This document shows, one piece after another, positions 24,409-32,635 of a stretch of DNA of 64,000 bases (positions are counted from its first letter, which is position 1; each line of letters starts with the position of its first letter). The stretch is from Pseudocalidococcus sp964653145 (GTDB taxonomy: Bacteria > Cyanobacteriota > Cyanobacteriia > Thermosynechococcales > Thermosynechococcaceae). The notes beneath the pieces are model-generated. The model saw only the letters and a program-made list of their open reading frames with translations, was not told the DNA's origin and searched no databases. The stretch spans positions 65,099-129,098 of the forward strand of contig CAZZCG010000008.1 in assembly GCA_964653145.1 (NCBI GenBank), given 5' to 3'. The translations under genes were made by a program, and so were the position numbers.

Positions 24409-25353
24409 TTACTCTAGCAGTAGAAACGAAATTTTTGGCAAATGATGCCGTACGGAAATGGTGATTAATAAGCAAGATAAATATGTAATAAAAACTGATA
24501 AAACAACATTTGTGAGACCAAGGACATTTATTTTTAATAACAGAATTGAAATGACATAAATCGTAATTGGAGCATGCAACAGATAAACACCACCACTTCC
24601 CGAAGCAGTAAATCTTGAGAGCAATTCAGAGTAGGAAAGGTATATCCCAAGGGTAAACAAGATCAAAACGAATGAAACATCGTAAAAGCGGTGGTCAAGT
24701 CCAGATATTGCTATAAACACAGCACTAAGGACAAGTCCAGAGAAGTAAAAAGTGTTTATATCTTTCTTGAATAAAAAGTTAAAAACTTGACCTGATGAAA
24801 AGCCAAAAATGAATAGTGGAATATTCAATAAGTCCGATCCAGCCGATGATTCGACTGGATAAATTTGAGAAACTATCAAAGCTATAACTGCCAAGATGAC
24901 GAAGAAATATTTTGAGTCTATATTGAGTACATTTAATAAAAGTGTGCACAGAAAAACCATATTTAAAATTATAAATAAATAGGAGAGAAAGTACATCTGC
25001 ATTGGCCCCACAAGTTTTAAAATTGATGTAAGACCATTGACAAGATCATACTTTCCTAGAAAAGATAAAACAAATACATAAATAAATGAAAAAACAAAGA
25101 ATGGTATCATTAGCCTTTTAAAGGTTCTAATAAAAAAGCTGCTTAAACTCTGTATTCTACAGTCACGGGCTCCCTTGAAAAAGAAACCGGAAATAAAGAA
25201 GAAACCAATCACAGCGCCATCTAGATAATCCCAAACAGCATCAATTAACTCATTCACATCTTTTGAGTATCGAGATTCGGACTTTACATGCAGCCAAACA
25301 ACTGCTAACGCAAAAATATGTTTTACTAAGTCAACTCCAACGAATCTCATCAA
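24409..25353 (-). CDS. membrane acyltransferase (acyltransferase 3 family), probably acquired
   Basis: A 314-residue integral membrane protein with about ten hydrophobic segments. The start MMRFVGVDLVKHIFALAVVWLHV carries the family's conserved His in the first helix, and VIGFFFISGFFFKG is the second landmark of the acyltransferase 3 family. Members O-acetylate or acylate surface polysaccharides and lipids. The gene is markedly AT-rich and uses many A/T-ending codons (ATA, AAA, TTT) compared with GC-balanced neighbours, and the flank at 25354-25478 shares this bias. Transfer from another source is therefore likely. A sugar or polysaccharide substrate is inferred from family only. Confidence 0.82.
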   Translation of the reverse strand: MMRFVGVDLVKHIFALAVVWLHVKSESRYSKDVNELIDAVWDYLDGAVIGFFFISGFFFKGARDCRIQSLSSFFIRTFKRLMIPFFVFSFIYVFVLSFLGKYDLVNGLTSILKLVGPMQMYFLSYLFIILNMVFLCTLLLNVLNIDSKYFFVILAVIALIVSQIYPVESSAGSDLLNIPLFIFGFSSGQVFNFLFKKDINTFYFSGLVLSAVFIAISGLDHRFYDVSFVLILFTLGIYLSYSELLSRFTASGSGGVYLLHAPITIYVISILLLKINVLGLTNVVLSVFITYLSCLLITISVRHHLPKISFLLLE

Positions 25354-25478
25354 AACACCCCGATAATTTTTTTAGGATAAAATATTTTCCGATTGGAAAA
25401 ACAAGAGCAGGAATTTACCTTTAAGTTCTCAATATCACTTGAGGAAAAACTATGCACCTACTTGGAAAAGTTGAGATG

Positions 25479-26777
25479 CTATTGTCCATAATTTAAGGAC
25501 ATTATTTTCAAAGCGGCTTGGTATTGACTGTCTGCGCCCGTAGCGACTTGATCGGGGGAAATTGGGGCGAGGGCCACCCGCAGATCTGGGGCAATCCCCA
25601 CCTTATTGATGTCGTTGTGATTGGGGGTTTCGTAGTGGGCAATGGTCACTGCCAGGCCAGAGCCGTCGGATAAATCAAATAGGGATTGGATCGAGCCTTT
25701 GCCAAAGGTTTGCTCACCCACTAGTTGCGCCCGGCCGCTGTCCTTCAAGGCCCCAGCCAAAATTTCACTGGCACTGGCACTCCCCTGATTGACCAAGACC
25801 ACTAGGGGCTTTTTCGTCAGTGGCCCATGGGTGGTACTGAAGCTGCCTAAAACTCCCTGGCGATCCACGGTGTAAACAACTACCCCCGGGTCCATGAACA
25901 ATTCGGCAATCTCAACTCCGGCCTGGAGCAATCCCCCCGGATTATTTCTCAGGTCAAGAATGTAGCTCTCTGCCCCTTGGTGTTCCAGCCGACTCAGGGC
26001 CTGGTGCATCTGATCAGTGGCCATGGCATTGAATTGTGTCAGTCGCACGTAGCCCACTTTTTTGCCGGATTCGAGAGTTTGCAGGTCACTGATCACCGGA
26101 TTTAGGGTAATGTGATCTCGCTTGATCAACACCTCTTGAGGGGTAAGCTCGCCGTGGGCATGGCTAATTGTCAATAACACCGTGGAACCCACTTCTCCGC
26201 GCATCCGCTCCGCCGCTTCATCAAGGGTTAATTCCGGGGTGGGAGTGGCATCAATCTTGAGGATTTTATCCTGGGGCAACAGTCCGGCCTGGGCCGCAGG
26301 GGAGCCAGCAATCGGTGCAATTACTTGTAAATATCCGGTTTCCGAATCCGTGGAAATTTGTAAGCCTACTCCTGTGAGTTCGCCTGAGGTACTGGTTTGC
26401 AAGCTGTGATACTGGGCTGGCCGTAGGAGTCGCGTAAAGGGATCCCCAAGGCTGGCTAACATTTTTTGAATTGCCTCGTAGGTTGCTTCTCTATTTTCTA
26501 GAGGATGTTTGAGGGTCTCTTGCCGCACCTGCCACCAGTTTTGCCCATTGAAGGTTTCATCCACATAGGACTGACTGACAATTTTCCAGGCCTCGTTGAA
26601 TAGTTTTTGCTCCGAGGTCAATGCCCAGGCAGCAGGTGATTGGCCAACCCACACCCAGATCCCGAGCAAAACCCCGAGGACAAAGGTAAAACCTCGACCA
26701 AACCGGAGCCGATCTAACCCTGCCCCCATGCTTCCCCAGCCCCGGAAAAAACCTTCAGATTGTGTTACATTTCTCAT
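25479..26777 (-). CDS. ctpA: carboxyl-terminal processing peptidase (S41)
   Basis: A roughly 432-residue protease. A signal-like hydrophobic segment (FVLGVLLGIWVWVGQSPAAWA) sends it to the lumen or periplasm. A PDZ domain follows (GVGLQISTDSETGYLQVIAPIAGSPA, about 120-205), and then the S41 domain: YILDLRNNPGGLLQAGVEIAELF, VLVNQGSASASEILAGAL with the catalytic Ser, and TFGKGSIQSLF with the Lys. CtpA removes the C-terminal extension of precursor D1 in photosystem II. ATG 26777 is chosen; ATG 26801 would leave only eight bases to the divergent petB start, and ATG 26729 is also plausible. Head-to-head placement with petB places both promoters in or across these 5' ends. Confidence 0.9.
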   Translation of the reverse strand: MRNVTQSEGFFRGWGSMGAGLDRLRFGRGFTFVLGVLLGIWVWVGQSPAAWALTSEQKLFNEAWKIVSQSYVDETFNGQNWWQVRQETLKHPLENREATYEAIQKMLASLGDPFTRLLRPAQYHSLQTSTSGELTGVGLQISTDSETGYLQVIAPIAGSPAAQAGLLPQDKILKIDATPTPELTLDEAAERMRGEVGSTVLLTISHAHGELTPQEVLIKRDHITLNPVISDLQTLESGKKVGYVRLTQFNAMATDQMHQALSRLEHQGAESYILDLRNNPGGLLQAGVEIAELFMDPGVVVYTVDRQGVLGSFSTTHGPLTKKPLVVLVNQGSASASEILAGALKDSGRAQLVGEQTFGKGSIQSLFDLSDGSGLAVTIAHYETPNHNDINKVGIAPDLRVALAPISPDQVATGADSQYQAALKIMSLNYGQ

Positions 26778-26809
26778 GAAGCATCGGTTTTCAGGACTCA
26801 TCCCCAGAT

Positions 26810-27457
26810 ATGAATAAAGTTTACAACTGGTTTGACGAACGTCTGGAAATACAGGCCATTTCGGAAGACATTTCCAGCAAGTATGTTCCTCCCCACGTTA
26901 ACATTTTCTACTGCCTCGGTGGAATCACCCTCACCTGTTTTTTGGTGCAGTTTGCCACCGGTTTTGCCATGACTTTCTATTACAAGCCCACCGTTGCCGA
27001 AGCCTTTAGCTCCGTGCAGTACATCATGAATGAGGTCAACTTTGGCTGGTTGATCCGCTCTGTCCACAAGTGGTCCGCCAGCATGATGGTGCTGATGATG
27101 ATCCTGCACGTCTTCCGGGTCTATTTAACCGGCGGCTTCAAAAAACCTCGGGAATTAACCTGGGTCACAGGCGTGGTTTTAGCGGTCATTACGGTTAGCT
27201 TTGGAGTGACTGGCTATTCTCTGCCCTGGGATCAAGTTGGCTATTGGGCCGTGAAAATTGTTTCCGGAATTCCCGCCGCTATTCCCTTTGTCGGCGACCA
27301 ATTGGTGGAATTAATGCGGGGCGGTGTCAGTGTTGGTCAAGGCACGTTAACTCGCTTTTACAGTCTTCACACCTTTGTTTTACCTTGGTCCATTGCTGTG
27401 TTTATGCTGATGCACTTCTTGATGATCCGCAAACAAGGCATTTCTGGGCCCCTTTAA
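26810..27457 (+). CDS. petB: cytochrome b6
   Basis: A 215-residue four-helix cytochrome of the b6f complex, linking photosystems II and I and carrying cyclic electron flow. Seen are DISSKYVPPHVNIFYCLGG with the Cys that binds the extra heme (about residue 35), the helix B histidines in RSVHKWSASMMVLMMILHVFRVY, and the helix D histidines in RFYSLHTFVLPWSIAVFMLMHFLMIRKQG. The length and the MNKVYNWFDERLEIQAI start are standard. petD follows after 147 bases on the same strand; the two are usually co-transcribed. No intron or frameshift is present. Confidence 0.97.
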   Translation: MNKVYNWFDERLEIQAISEDISSKYVPPHVNIFYCLGGITLTCFLVQFATGFAMTFYYKPTVAEAFSSVQYIMNEVNFGWLIRSVHKWSASMMVLMMILHVFRVYLTGGFKKPRELTWVTGVVLAVITVSFGVTGYSLPWDQVGYWAVKIVSGIPAAIPFVGDQLVELMRGGVSVGQGTLTRFYSLHTFVLPWSIAVFMLMHFLMIRKQGISGPL

Positions 27458-27604
27458 ACCACGAACCCATGAAGTTTTGGTAACGGTTCCTGGGGTAACA
27501 GTTTTTCCCTGGTTTTACTTTTATGATCGATACAGTTATCAAAACCCTTCAGTTAACCCATTGACCGCCCCCTGCTGGCTTGTGAAAGGAGAACGTTTGT
27601 CACT

Positions 27605-28090
27605 ATGGCTAAAATTGTCAAACAACCGGATCTAAACGATCCCGCTTTAAAGGCCAAACTCAAAAAAGGTATGGGCCACAACTATTATGGTGAGCCGGCC
27701 TGGCCTAACGATTTGCTTTATATGTTTCCCGTTGTGATTATGGGCTCGATTGCCTTGGTCATTGGCCTGGCTATTTTGGATCCCGCCATGATTGGTGAAC
27801 CTGCGAATCCCTTTGCCACCCCGCTAGAAATTTTGCCGGAATGGTATCTTTACCCCACTTTCCAAATTTTTCGGGTTGTGCCGAACAAACTCTTGGGTGT
27901 TTTGATGAATGGCACCATTCCCCTGGGGCTGATGTTGATTCCCTTTATTGAGAGTGTCAACAAATTCCAAAACCCCTTTCGCCGTCCTGTGGCTATGACA
28001 GTGTTTCTGTTTGGTACCTTAACCACAATTTGGTTGGGTATTGGTGCCTGCCTTCCCATTGATAAATCTTTGACCTTTGGTTTGTTCTAA
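27605..28090 (+). CDS. petD: cytochrome b6f complex subunit IV
   Basis: A 161-residue three-helix subunit. The N terminus is KKPDL-like (KIVKQPDLNDPALKAKLKKGMGHNYYGEPAWPND), followed by DPAMIGEPANPFATPLEILPEWYLYPTFQI, which carries the PEWY motif of the quinol-oxidation site (about residues 77-80), and NKFQNPFRRPVAM at the third helix. It works together with PetB as the split equivalent of mitochondrial cytochrome b. A GGAG ribosome-binding site lies a few bases upstream of ATG 27605. An intrinsic terminator follows at 28119-28147, closing the petBD unit. Confidence 0.97.
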   Translation: MAKIVKQPDLNDPALKAKLKKGMGHNYYGEPAWPNDLLYMFPVVIMGSIALVIGLAILDPAMIGEPANPFATPLEILPEWYLYPTFQIFRVVPNKLLGVLMNGTIPLGLMLIPFIESVNKFQNPFRRPVAMTVFLFGTLTTIWLGIGACLPIDKSLTFGLF

Positions 28091-28118
28091 AGATCATTAA
28101 TACTTTTCATAATTACGA

Positions 28119-28147
28119 CCTCCTAGAGCAGTTTAGGGGGTTTTTTT
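28119..28147 (+). terminator. intrinsic terminator of petBD
   Basis: Stem CCTCCTA (28119-28125) pairs with TAGGGGG (28134-28140) with one G-U pair and an eight-base loop, followed by seven T (28141-28147). It lies 28 bases after the petD stop. Confidence 0.85.
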
Positions 28148-28173
28148 AGATTTGTTATCCACTCTCAACGCCC

Positions 28174-28491
28174 ATGTCCCCACTAGAATCCTTAGAAACC
28201 TATAGCTTGACTAACCCGAAAGAGGTGCTACTCATTCAGGCAATCTGGCAAGATCTAGCCTCTGGAGAGGAGATTGAGGATTTGGTCATGGTGTTCAAGG
28301 GATTTTCCAGTTCTTTGATGCGTTCTACGGCAGCAGACCCAGATTTACCGGTTTTACCCCCCGACGTGGAGATCATCCGCATTGATCGCTTAGCTAGTCC
28401 CTACCGCCCCGACGCCCCTAATTATTTGGAAGCGGATATTTCTTGGGAGCAGTTTCAGTTGAGATACCTAGCAGAACCCAAGTCGTTATAG
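28174..28491 (+). CDS. conserved hypothetical protein
   Basis: A 105-residue acidic, cytosolic protein beginning MSPLESLETYSLTNPKEVLLIQ. It has a central DLVMVFKGFSSSLMRSTAADPDLPVLP segment and an acidic C-terminal half (EIIRIDRLASPYRPDAPNYLE). The opening resembles small cyanobacteria-specific proteins (possibly DUF7734-like, from memory and not certain). No signal peptide, membrane helix or catalytic motif is seen. It lies between the petD terminator and a GGDEF regulator on the same strand. Function unknown. Confidence 0.65.
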   Translation: MSPLESLETYSLTNPKEVLLIQAIWQDLASGEEIEDLVMVFKGFSSSLMRSTAADPDLPVLPPDVEIIRIDRLASPYRPDAPNYLEADISWEQFQLRYLAEPKSL

Positions 28492-28527
28492 TAGCTTTAG
28501 AACTAGGTTGGCCTGGAGGATCGGAAA

Positions 28528-30123
28528 TTGCCCTCTGCCCTTGATCAGCCCGATGACAGTGCCTTACAGGTTAACTACTCTGCCCAGGCCAGGGAATTAC
28601 AGGCGCAACTGGGACTGTTGAAACACAAAAATTTTTCTGAGGGTGATCGTCAATCTGCTCAAAAACTGGCCACTGAGCTGGGATTAACCCTGGGGGGATT
28701 GGGACAAACGGAAGTCTCACAACTGGCCTGGAGCATGGCCCAACGTTTAAGTGAGTCACCTACCCTGACAGCCCAAACCTTAGATGACTTGATCCTTTGG
28801 GGCAACAAATTAGTGGAATTAACCACCAGAACCCCAGGCCCAGTTGAACCGAGAACTCCAGCGATTCTCCTGATTGATAATGACACAGAACTAGCCCAAG
28901 CTCTCCAACGGCAGGCCCACAACTGGGATATGCATTTGGAGTTGGCATCTACGTGGGAAGCTGGCCTGGAATTGATTCCTCAGCGCCACCCCAGTGTGGT
29001 GATCATTAATCCCCAACTGGCTCCCTCCAATGAGGCTAACTCTCAGTTACTGACACAACTGTCCCAGGCCAATCCAGCCATTCCGACAATTTTATTCACC
29101 GATGAAGACAGTTGGCGGGCCCGTTTAGCTGCGATTCGCTTAGGTAGCCGGGTCAGTTTGGCTAAGCCGATCGGTGTCGATCAGGTTTGGCAAGCTGTCA
29201 GCGATTTAATTTATCGCAAAGAAAAAACTCAAGCCCATATTCTCATTGTCGATGATGACCCAGTGGCCATTACGATTTTGAAACGGGTTCTTGCCCCCTG
29301 GGGCCTGGAAATTACCGCAGTGCAGGATCCACAAAAGTTCTGGCACACCCTGGAAATGACAATCCCAGACTTGCTGATTCTAGATGTGCAAATGCCCGGA
29401 ATTAATGGCATTGAACTCTGTCAGATGGTGCGTTCAGATCCCCGTTGGGGCCGCTTGCCAATTGTCTTTTTTACCGCAAGTACTGAGCCTGATCTAGTGA
29501 CCCGCTTGTTTGCTGCTGGGGCTGATGATTTTGTTAGTAAGCCGATTATTGGCCCAGAGTTGGTGACGCGAATTTTAAACCGGCTTGAGCGAACCCGTTT
29601 ACTGCGCAGTTTGGCAGAGACCGATCCATTAACTGGAATTTTTAATCGCCGCAAGGCCCAAGAACTGTTGGAGAAATTAATTTCTCTCTCCCTGGGCAAC
29701 AGTGAACCCCTAGCCCTCGTCATGTTGGATCTGGACTATTTTAAACAGGTAAACGATCGCTACGGCCACAGTAGTGGGGATCAAGTTCTGGTGGCCACTG
29801 CTCGACTACTCCGTCAATCCTTGCGTCCCGAGGATGTGGTTGCACGCTGGGGTGGCGAGGAATTTTTAGTCGGGATGTATGGGTTAGATGGGGGCACTGC
29901 GGTCGCACGCATGGAACTTGTTCTGGACAAGCTGAGAAAGCGGCAGTTTACCTCGGAACAGGGGGATGAATTTACAGTGAGCTTTAGTGCTGGGGTTGCG
30001 GCCTGTCCGGAGCAGGGAAGGGATCTAATGGGGTTGTATCGAGCGGCTGACGAGACCTTGTATGGGGCAAAGGCGGCAGGGCGCAATCAGGTGCTAATTT
30101 CCCAGGCCCCATCCTTTAGTTAG
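28528..30123 (+). CDS. two-receiver GGDEF response regulator (diguanylate cyclase)
   Basis: A 531-residue signalling protein. The TTG start at 28528 is supported by GGAGG at 28515-28519. Residues about 15-110 are helical and resemble an HPt domain (AQKLATELGLTLGGLG), but the usual phospho-accepting His is replaced by Ala. The first receiver (about 115-232) has the pocket LLIDNDTE, but the phosphoacceptor Asp is Asn (VVIINPQLAP). The second (about 237-350) is complete (LIVDDDPV, LLILDVQMPGINGIELC, FVSKPI). The GGDEF domain (about 365-525) has an intact active site, ARWGGEEFLVGMYG, so c-di-GMP synthesis is likely. Control would run through the second receiver. It converges with ylxR four bases away. 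Confidence 0.9.
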   Translation: MPSALDQPDDSALQVNYSAQARELQAQLGLLKHKNFSEGDRQSAQKLATELGLTLGGLGQTEVSQLAWSMAQRLSESPTLTAQTLDDLILWGNKLVELTTRTPGPVEPRTPAILLIDNDTELAQALQRQAHNWDMHLELASTWEAGLELIPQRHPSVVIINPQLAPSNEANSQLLTQLSQANPAIPTILFTDEDSWRARLAAIRLGSRVSLAKPIGVDQVWQAVSDLIYRKEKTQAHILIVDDDPVAITILKRVLAPWGLEITAVQDPQKFWHTLEMTIPDLLILDVQMPGINGIELCQMVRSDPRWGRLPIVFFTASTEPDLVTRLFAAGADDFVSKPIIGPELVTRILNRLERTRLLRSLAETDPLTGIFNRRKAQELLEKLISLSLGNSEPLALVMLDLDYFKQVNDRYGHSSGDQVLVATARLLRQSLRPEDVVARWGGEEFLVGMYGLDGGTAVARMELVLDKLRKRQFTSEQGDEFTVSFSAGVAACPEQGRDLMGLYRAADETLYGAKAAGRNQVLISQAPSFS

Positions 30124-30127
30124 TGGA

Positions 30128-30394
30128 CTACTCTGATGCAGTAACGCTGGGTTGTAATCGTTGTTCCAATTCTTGCCAAACCTCCCTCGGGATTCCAACT
30201 TTGAGGGCCCGGCCCAGGCGATTTTTTTTCTGAGCCTGTTGTAAACACGGGGCCTGGGGACAGAGATAGGCTGAGCGACCTTGCCCGTCATCAAGAACCA
30301 CCTCCTGGGAGCCGGCCAAGCGCACAACCCGCCAAAATTCTGACCGATGGCCCAGACGGCGACAACTCAGACATCGACGGGTATAGGGGGGCAT
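30128..30394 (-). CDS. ylxR: YlxR/RnpM-family RNA-binding protein
   Basis: An 88-residue protein of the DUF448/YlxR family, identified by the start RRCLSCRRLGHRSEFWRVVR (an RxCxxC(R) motif), LDDGQGRSAYLCPQAPCLQQAQKKNRLGRAL, and the final helix. Family members lie between nusA and infB, bind RNA, and in Bacillus modulate RNase P. Here it follows nusA by seven bases, the conserved order. infB is not present directly downstream, because a convergent GGDEF gene occupies that position. The rimP-nusA-ylxR part is conserved while the infB link appears cut. Confidence 0.9.
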   Translation of the reverse strand: MPPYTRRCLSCRRLGHRSEFWRVVRLAGSQEVVLDDGQGRSAYLCPQAPCLQQAQKKNRLGRALKVGIPREVWQELEQRLQPSVTASE

Positions 30395-30401
30395 TGGCGG
30401 C

Positions 30402-31667
30402 CTATTCTTCTTCAGCTAGGATCAGGTCGGTTTCTGCCTCAGGATCAACGCCCTCATCTCCTTCTAGATCAGGGATTGCGTCCTCAGCGGGGCCTGGGCT
30501 AAAGGCAGATTGAGCAATTTCATCCTCAGCCTCGTAATCGTAGGTTTGGGCATCGCGCACCTCAATTTTCCAACCCGTGAGTCGCGTTGCTAAGCGAACA
30601 TTTTGTCCTTCCTTGCCGATGGCTAAACTAATCACGTCCGGGGCTACGAGGGCATGGGCAATCCGTTGATCAGGATTAATTAAGCGTACCTCTTCAACCT
30701 TAGCTGGACTGAGGGAATTGGCAATGTAGGTGGCTGGGTCTGGAGACCAACGGATGACATCAATCTTTTCCCCCCGCAGCTCATTGACCACAGCCTGAAT
30801 TCGAGAACCTCTAGCCCCAATACAGGCCCCAACTGGATCCACATCCCGCTCAAGGGTATCCACGGCAATTTTAGTGCGCGGTCCGATAGAACGGTTTGGG
30901 GGATTCGCTTCCCGGGCGATGGCCACAATCCGGACAATTTCATCTTCAATTTCCGGAACTTCATTGGCAAATAGATAGACCACCAGGCCTGCATCAGCGC
31001 GGGAAATCTCCATTTGGGGGCCTCGCTGGGGGCCGTCTTTAACTCGCTTGAGATAGACCTTAAAGGTGGCATTGGCTCGATAATTATCGTTTGGTAGTTG
31101 TTCCCGCTTGGGTAATTCTGCCTCTACTTCCGGCTGAGCGGCATCACTGCGAACGGCCATAATCACCGAGCGCCGTTCAAATCGCAAGGCTCGCGCCAAC
31201 AAAACAGTGCCTTCCAAATCTTGAAATTCTTCCTGTACCAGACGACGCTGCTGATCTCGAAGTTTTTGAGACAGAACCTGTTTGGTTTGAATCGCCGCCA
31301 TCCGCCCAAATTCCTGTTGATCCGGAGTGACATCTAAGACAACATTATCCCCAGGCTCCGCATCTTGCACGACTTCCAACACATCGATCAATGCAATTTG
31401 GTGATCGGGATTGTCCACCTGCTCCACAATGGTTTTAGTGGCCAGTACTCGAAAGCCCTCTTCTTCCGGATCCAGTTCCACGAGGAAGTTGTTGAAATAA
31501 TCCTCATCAAAATGATCTCGATCTAGTCGTTGGCTGCGGCGGAATCGCTCATACCCCTTCAATAGTGCTTCTTCTAGGGCTTCTTGAACTGCCGCCTTGG
31601 GTAGATTTCGCTCACGACTAATTTGATTAAGCATTTCCCGTAAACCGGGCAACCGAAAGGTGGACAT
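30402..31667 (-). CDS. nusA: transcription termination/antitermination factor NusA
   Basis: A 421-residue transcription factor. The N-terminal RNA-polymerase-binding region (about 1-130) begins MSTFRLPGLREMLNQISRERNLP. An S1 domain follows, around FQDLEGTVLLARALRFERRSVIMAVRSD. Two KH domains are marked by VGACIGARGSRIQAVVNELRGEKIDVIRW (about 270) and ISLAIGKEGQNVRLATRLTGWKIEV (about 345). It lacks the C-terminal acidic repeats of E. coli NusA, as expected for cyanobacteria, and ends in an acidic tail. It modulates pausing, termination and antitermination. It lies between rimP and ylxR in one operon. Confidence 0.95.
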   Translation of the reverse strand: MSTFRLPGLREMLNQISRERNLPKAAVQEALEEALLKGYERFRRSQRLDRDHFDEDYFNNFLVELDPEEEGFRVLATKTIVEQVDNPDHQIALIDVLEVVQDAEPGDNVVLDVTPDQQEFGRMAAIQTKQVLSQKLRDQQRRLVQEEFQDLEGTVLLARALRFERRSVIMAVRSDAAQPEVEAELPKREQLPNDNYRANATFKVYLKRVKDGPQRGPQMEISRADAGLVVYLFANEVPEIEDEIVRIVAIAREANPPNRSIGPRTKIAVDTLERDVDPVGACIGARGSRIQAVVNELRGEKIDVIRWSPDPATYIANSLSPAKVEEVRLINPDQRIAHALVAPDVISLAIGKEGQNVRLATRLTGWKIEVRDAQTYDYEAEDEIAQSAFSPGPAEDAIPDLEGDEGVDPEAETDLILAEEE

Positions 31668-31745
31668 AAAATCTCCTCTTTAGGGTAAGGTTTGATTCTT
31701 AAAACTTGAGCTTGTTTCTTTAGCTTTAAATCCCCATGGTGGGCC

Positions 31746-32231
31746 CTAGCCATGCCCCTCCTGGAGTTGAACTGAGGTGACTTGCCCGCGGGGAATGGAA
31801 ATCTTGCGCCCTTTTTGATTGAGGTAAACCGCTTTGTCATCTCGACCAATGAGGGTTCCACTCCAGGCCTGGGTGCCGTGCTCTGAGGATTGGGCGGTGA
31901 CCTGAACTGCAAACCCGCGAAATGATTTAAAGTCCCGGTCGCTGCTTAACTCTGAGGACAGGCCTGGGCTAGAAATTTCTAGGACATAGGCGGTTTTTAA
32001 TTCCTCACTCGCATCTAAAACTTCCTCCAACTGCCGACTCATTTGCTCACAGTCTGTTAAGGTCACATCCCGCTCTGGATGGCGAATATCCACCCGAATA
32101 GTAGGCGGAGAGTGGTGGGTATGGTAGTAAACTGCAACAGCATCCAGGCCAAGGGAAGCAGCCACGGGTTTAGCCAGGGCATGAACAACAGGAATCAGGG
32201 GGTGCGACATATCTGAATTGGATTGAGACAA
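31746..32231 (-). CDS. rimP: ribosome maturation factor RimP
   Basis: A 161-residue 30S maturation factor. LGLDAVAVYYHTHHSPPTIRVDI, TLTDCEQMSRQLEEVLDASEEL, YVLEISSPGL, and DFKSFRGFAVQV mark the two RimP domains, with the final SH3-like strand IPRGQVTSVQLQ. TTG 32231 is preceded by AAAGGAG about 14 bases upstream; ATG 32210 is the alternative with no visible ribosome-binding site. nusA follows after 78 bases. The gene heads the rimP-nusA-ylxR operon and carries two terminator-like hairpins just upstream of its start. Confidence 0.92.
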   Translation of the reverse strand: MSQSNSDMSHPLIPVVHALAKPVAASLGLDAVAVYYHTHHSPPTIRVDIRHPERDVTLTDCEQMSRQLEEVLDASEELKTAYVLEISSPGLSSELSSDRDFKSFRGFAVQVTAQSSEHGTQAWSGTLIGRDDKAVYLNQKGRKISIPRGQVTSVQLQEGHG

Positions 32232-32266
32232 GGCCCGTTGGCGTTGCTCCTTTCCGATTTGCTGCC

Positions 32267-32291
32267 ATAAAAAAAGCGGGCTAAACCCACT
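32267..32291 (-). terminator. terminator-like hairpin proximal to rimP
   Basis: On the minus strand AGTGGG (32291-32286) pairs with CCCGCT (32280-32275) with one G-U pair around a five-base loop, followed by a run of T to 32269. It lies about 40 bases before the rimP start in the same direction. Confidence 0.75.
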
Positions 32292-32308
32292 CTCTCGACA
32301 TCCAAAAC

Positions 32309-32329
32309 AAAAAATCTGGCAACACCAGA
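32309..32329 (-). terminator. terminator-like hairpin distal to rimP
   Basis: On the minus strand TCTGG pairs with CCAGA around TGTTG (32329-32315), followed by six T (32314-32309). It is 18 bases upstream of the proximal hairpin and has the same orientation. Confidence 0.65.
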
Positions 32330-32584
32330 ATTCAAACTTATCATAACGTACCCAGGCCTAGCTTCGACGACGGGAAATATGCCGAGTCAAAATAATATTT
32401 CTGGAGAACTTGAAACAGACGCAATGGGCGTTGTTCCAGATTCAACCTCTACCAGCCAAAAAGTTTGAGGAGGGACAGTTCTAACAGCGAAATGACTAGG
32501 GGACTGATCTTAACTTGCTTAGAGGGTTTTATGAATTTGATCATCATCATCACTACGGGGGTGATCGGAGCAGGGTTGGTGGAG

Positions 32585-32629
32585 GGTGGTTAAGGCTCGA
32601 TTAATGGCGGCTGGGGCCTGGTCAATTTC
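32585..32629 (-). repeat. displaced copy of the argD 3' end
   Basis: 45 bases matching the argD tail at 33234-33278 with three differences, same orientation. In the argD frame it reads EIDQAPAAINRALTTLH, against EIDQALAAINRALATLL in argD. From there the frame continues 20 codons to a TAA. It starts six bases beyond the stop of the 86-residue cassette gene. Confidence 0.9.
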
Positions 32630-32635
32630 GGGTGA

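Larger units (their letters stand above)
32232..32635 (-). promoter_or_regulatory. non-coding leader upstream of rimP
   Basis: A 404-base region without a gene. On the minus strand it begins with a fragment of argD tail (32585-32629), continues with unremarkable sequence, and ends with two hairpins, each followed by a U run, immediately before rimP. The arrangement suggests either termination of read-through from the argD side or attenuation of rimP-nusA. Confidence 0.5.
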
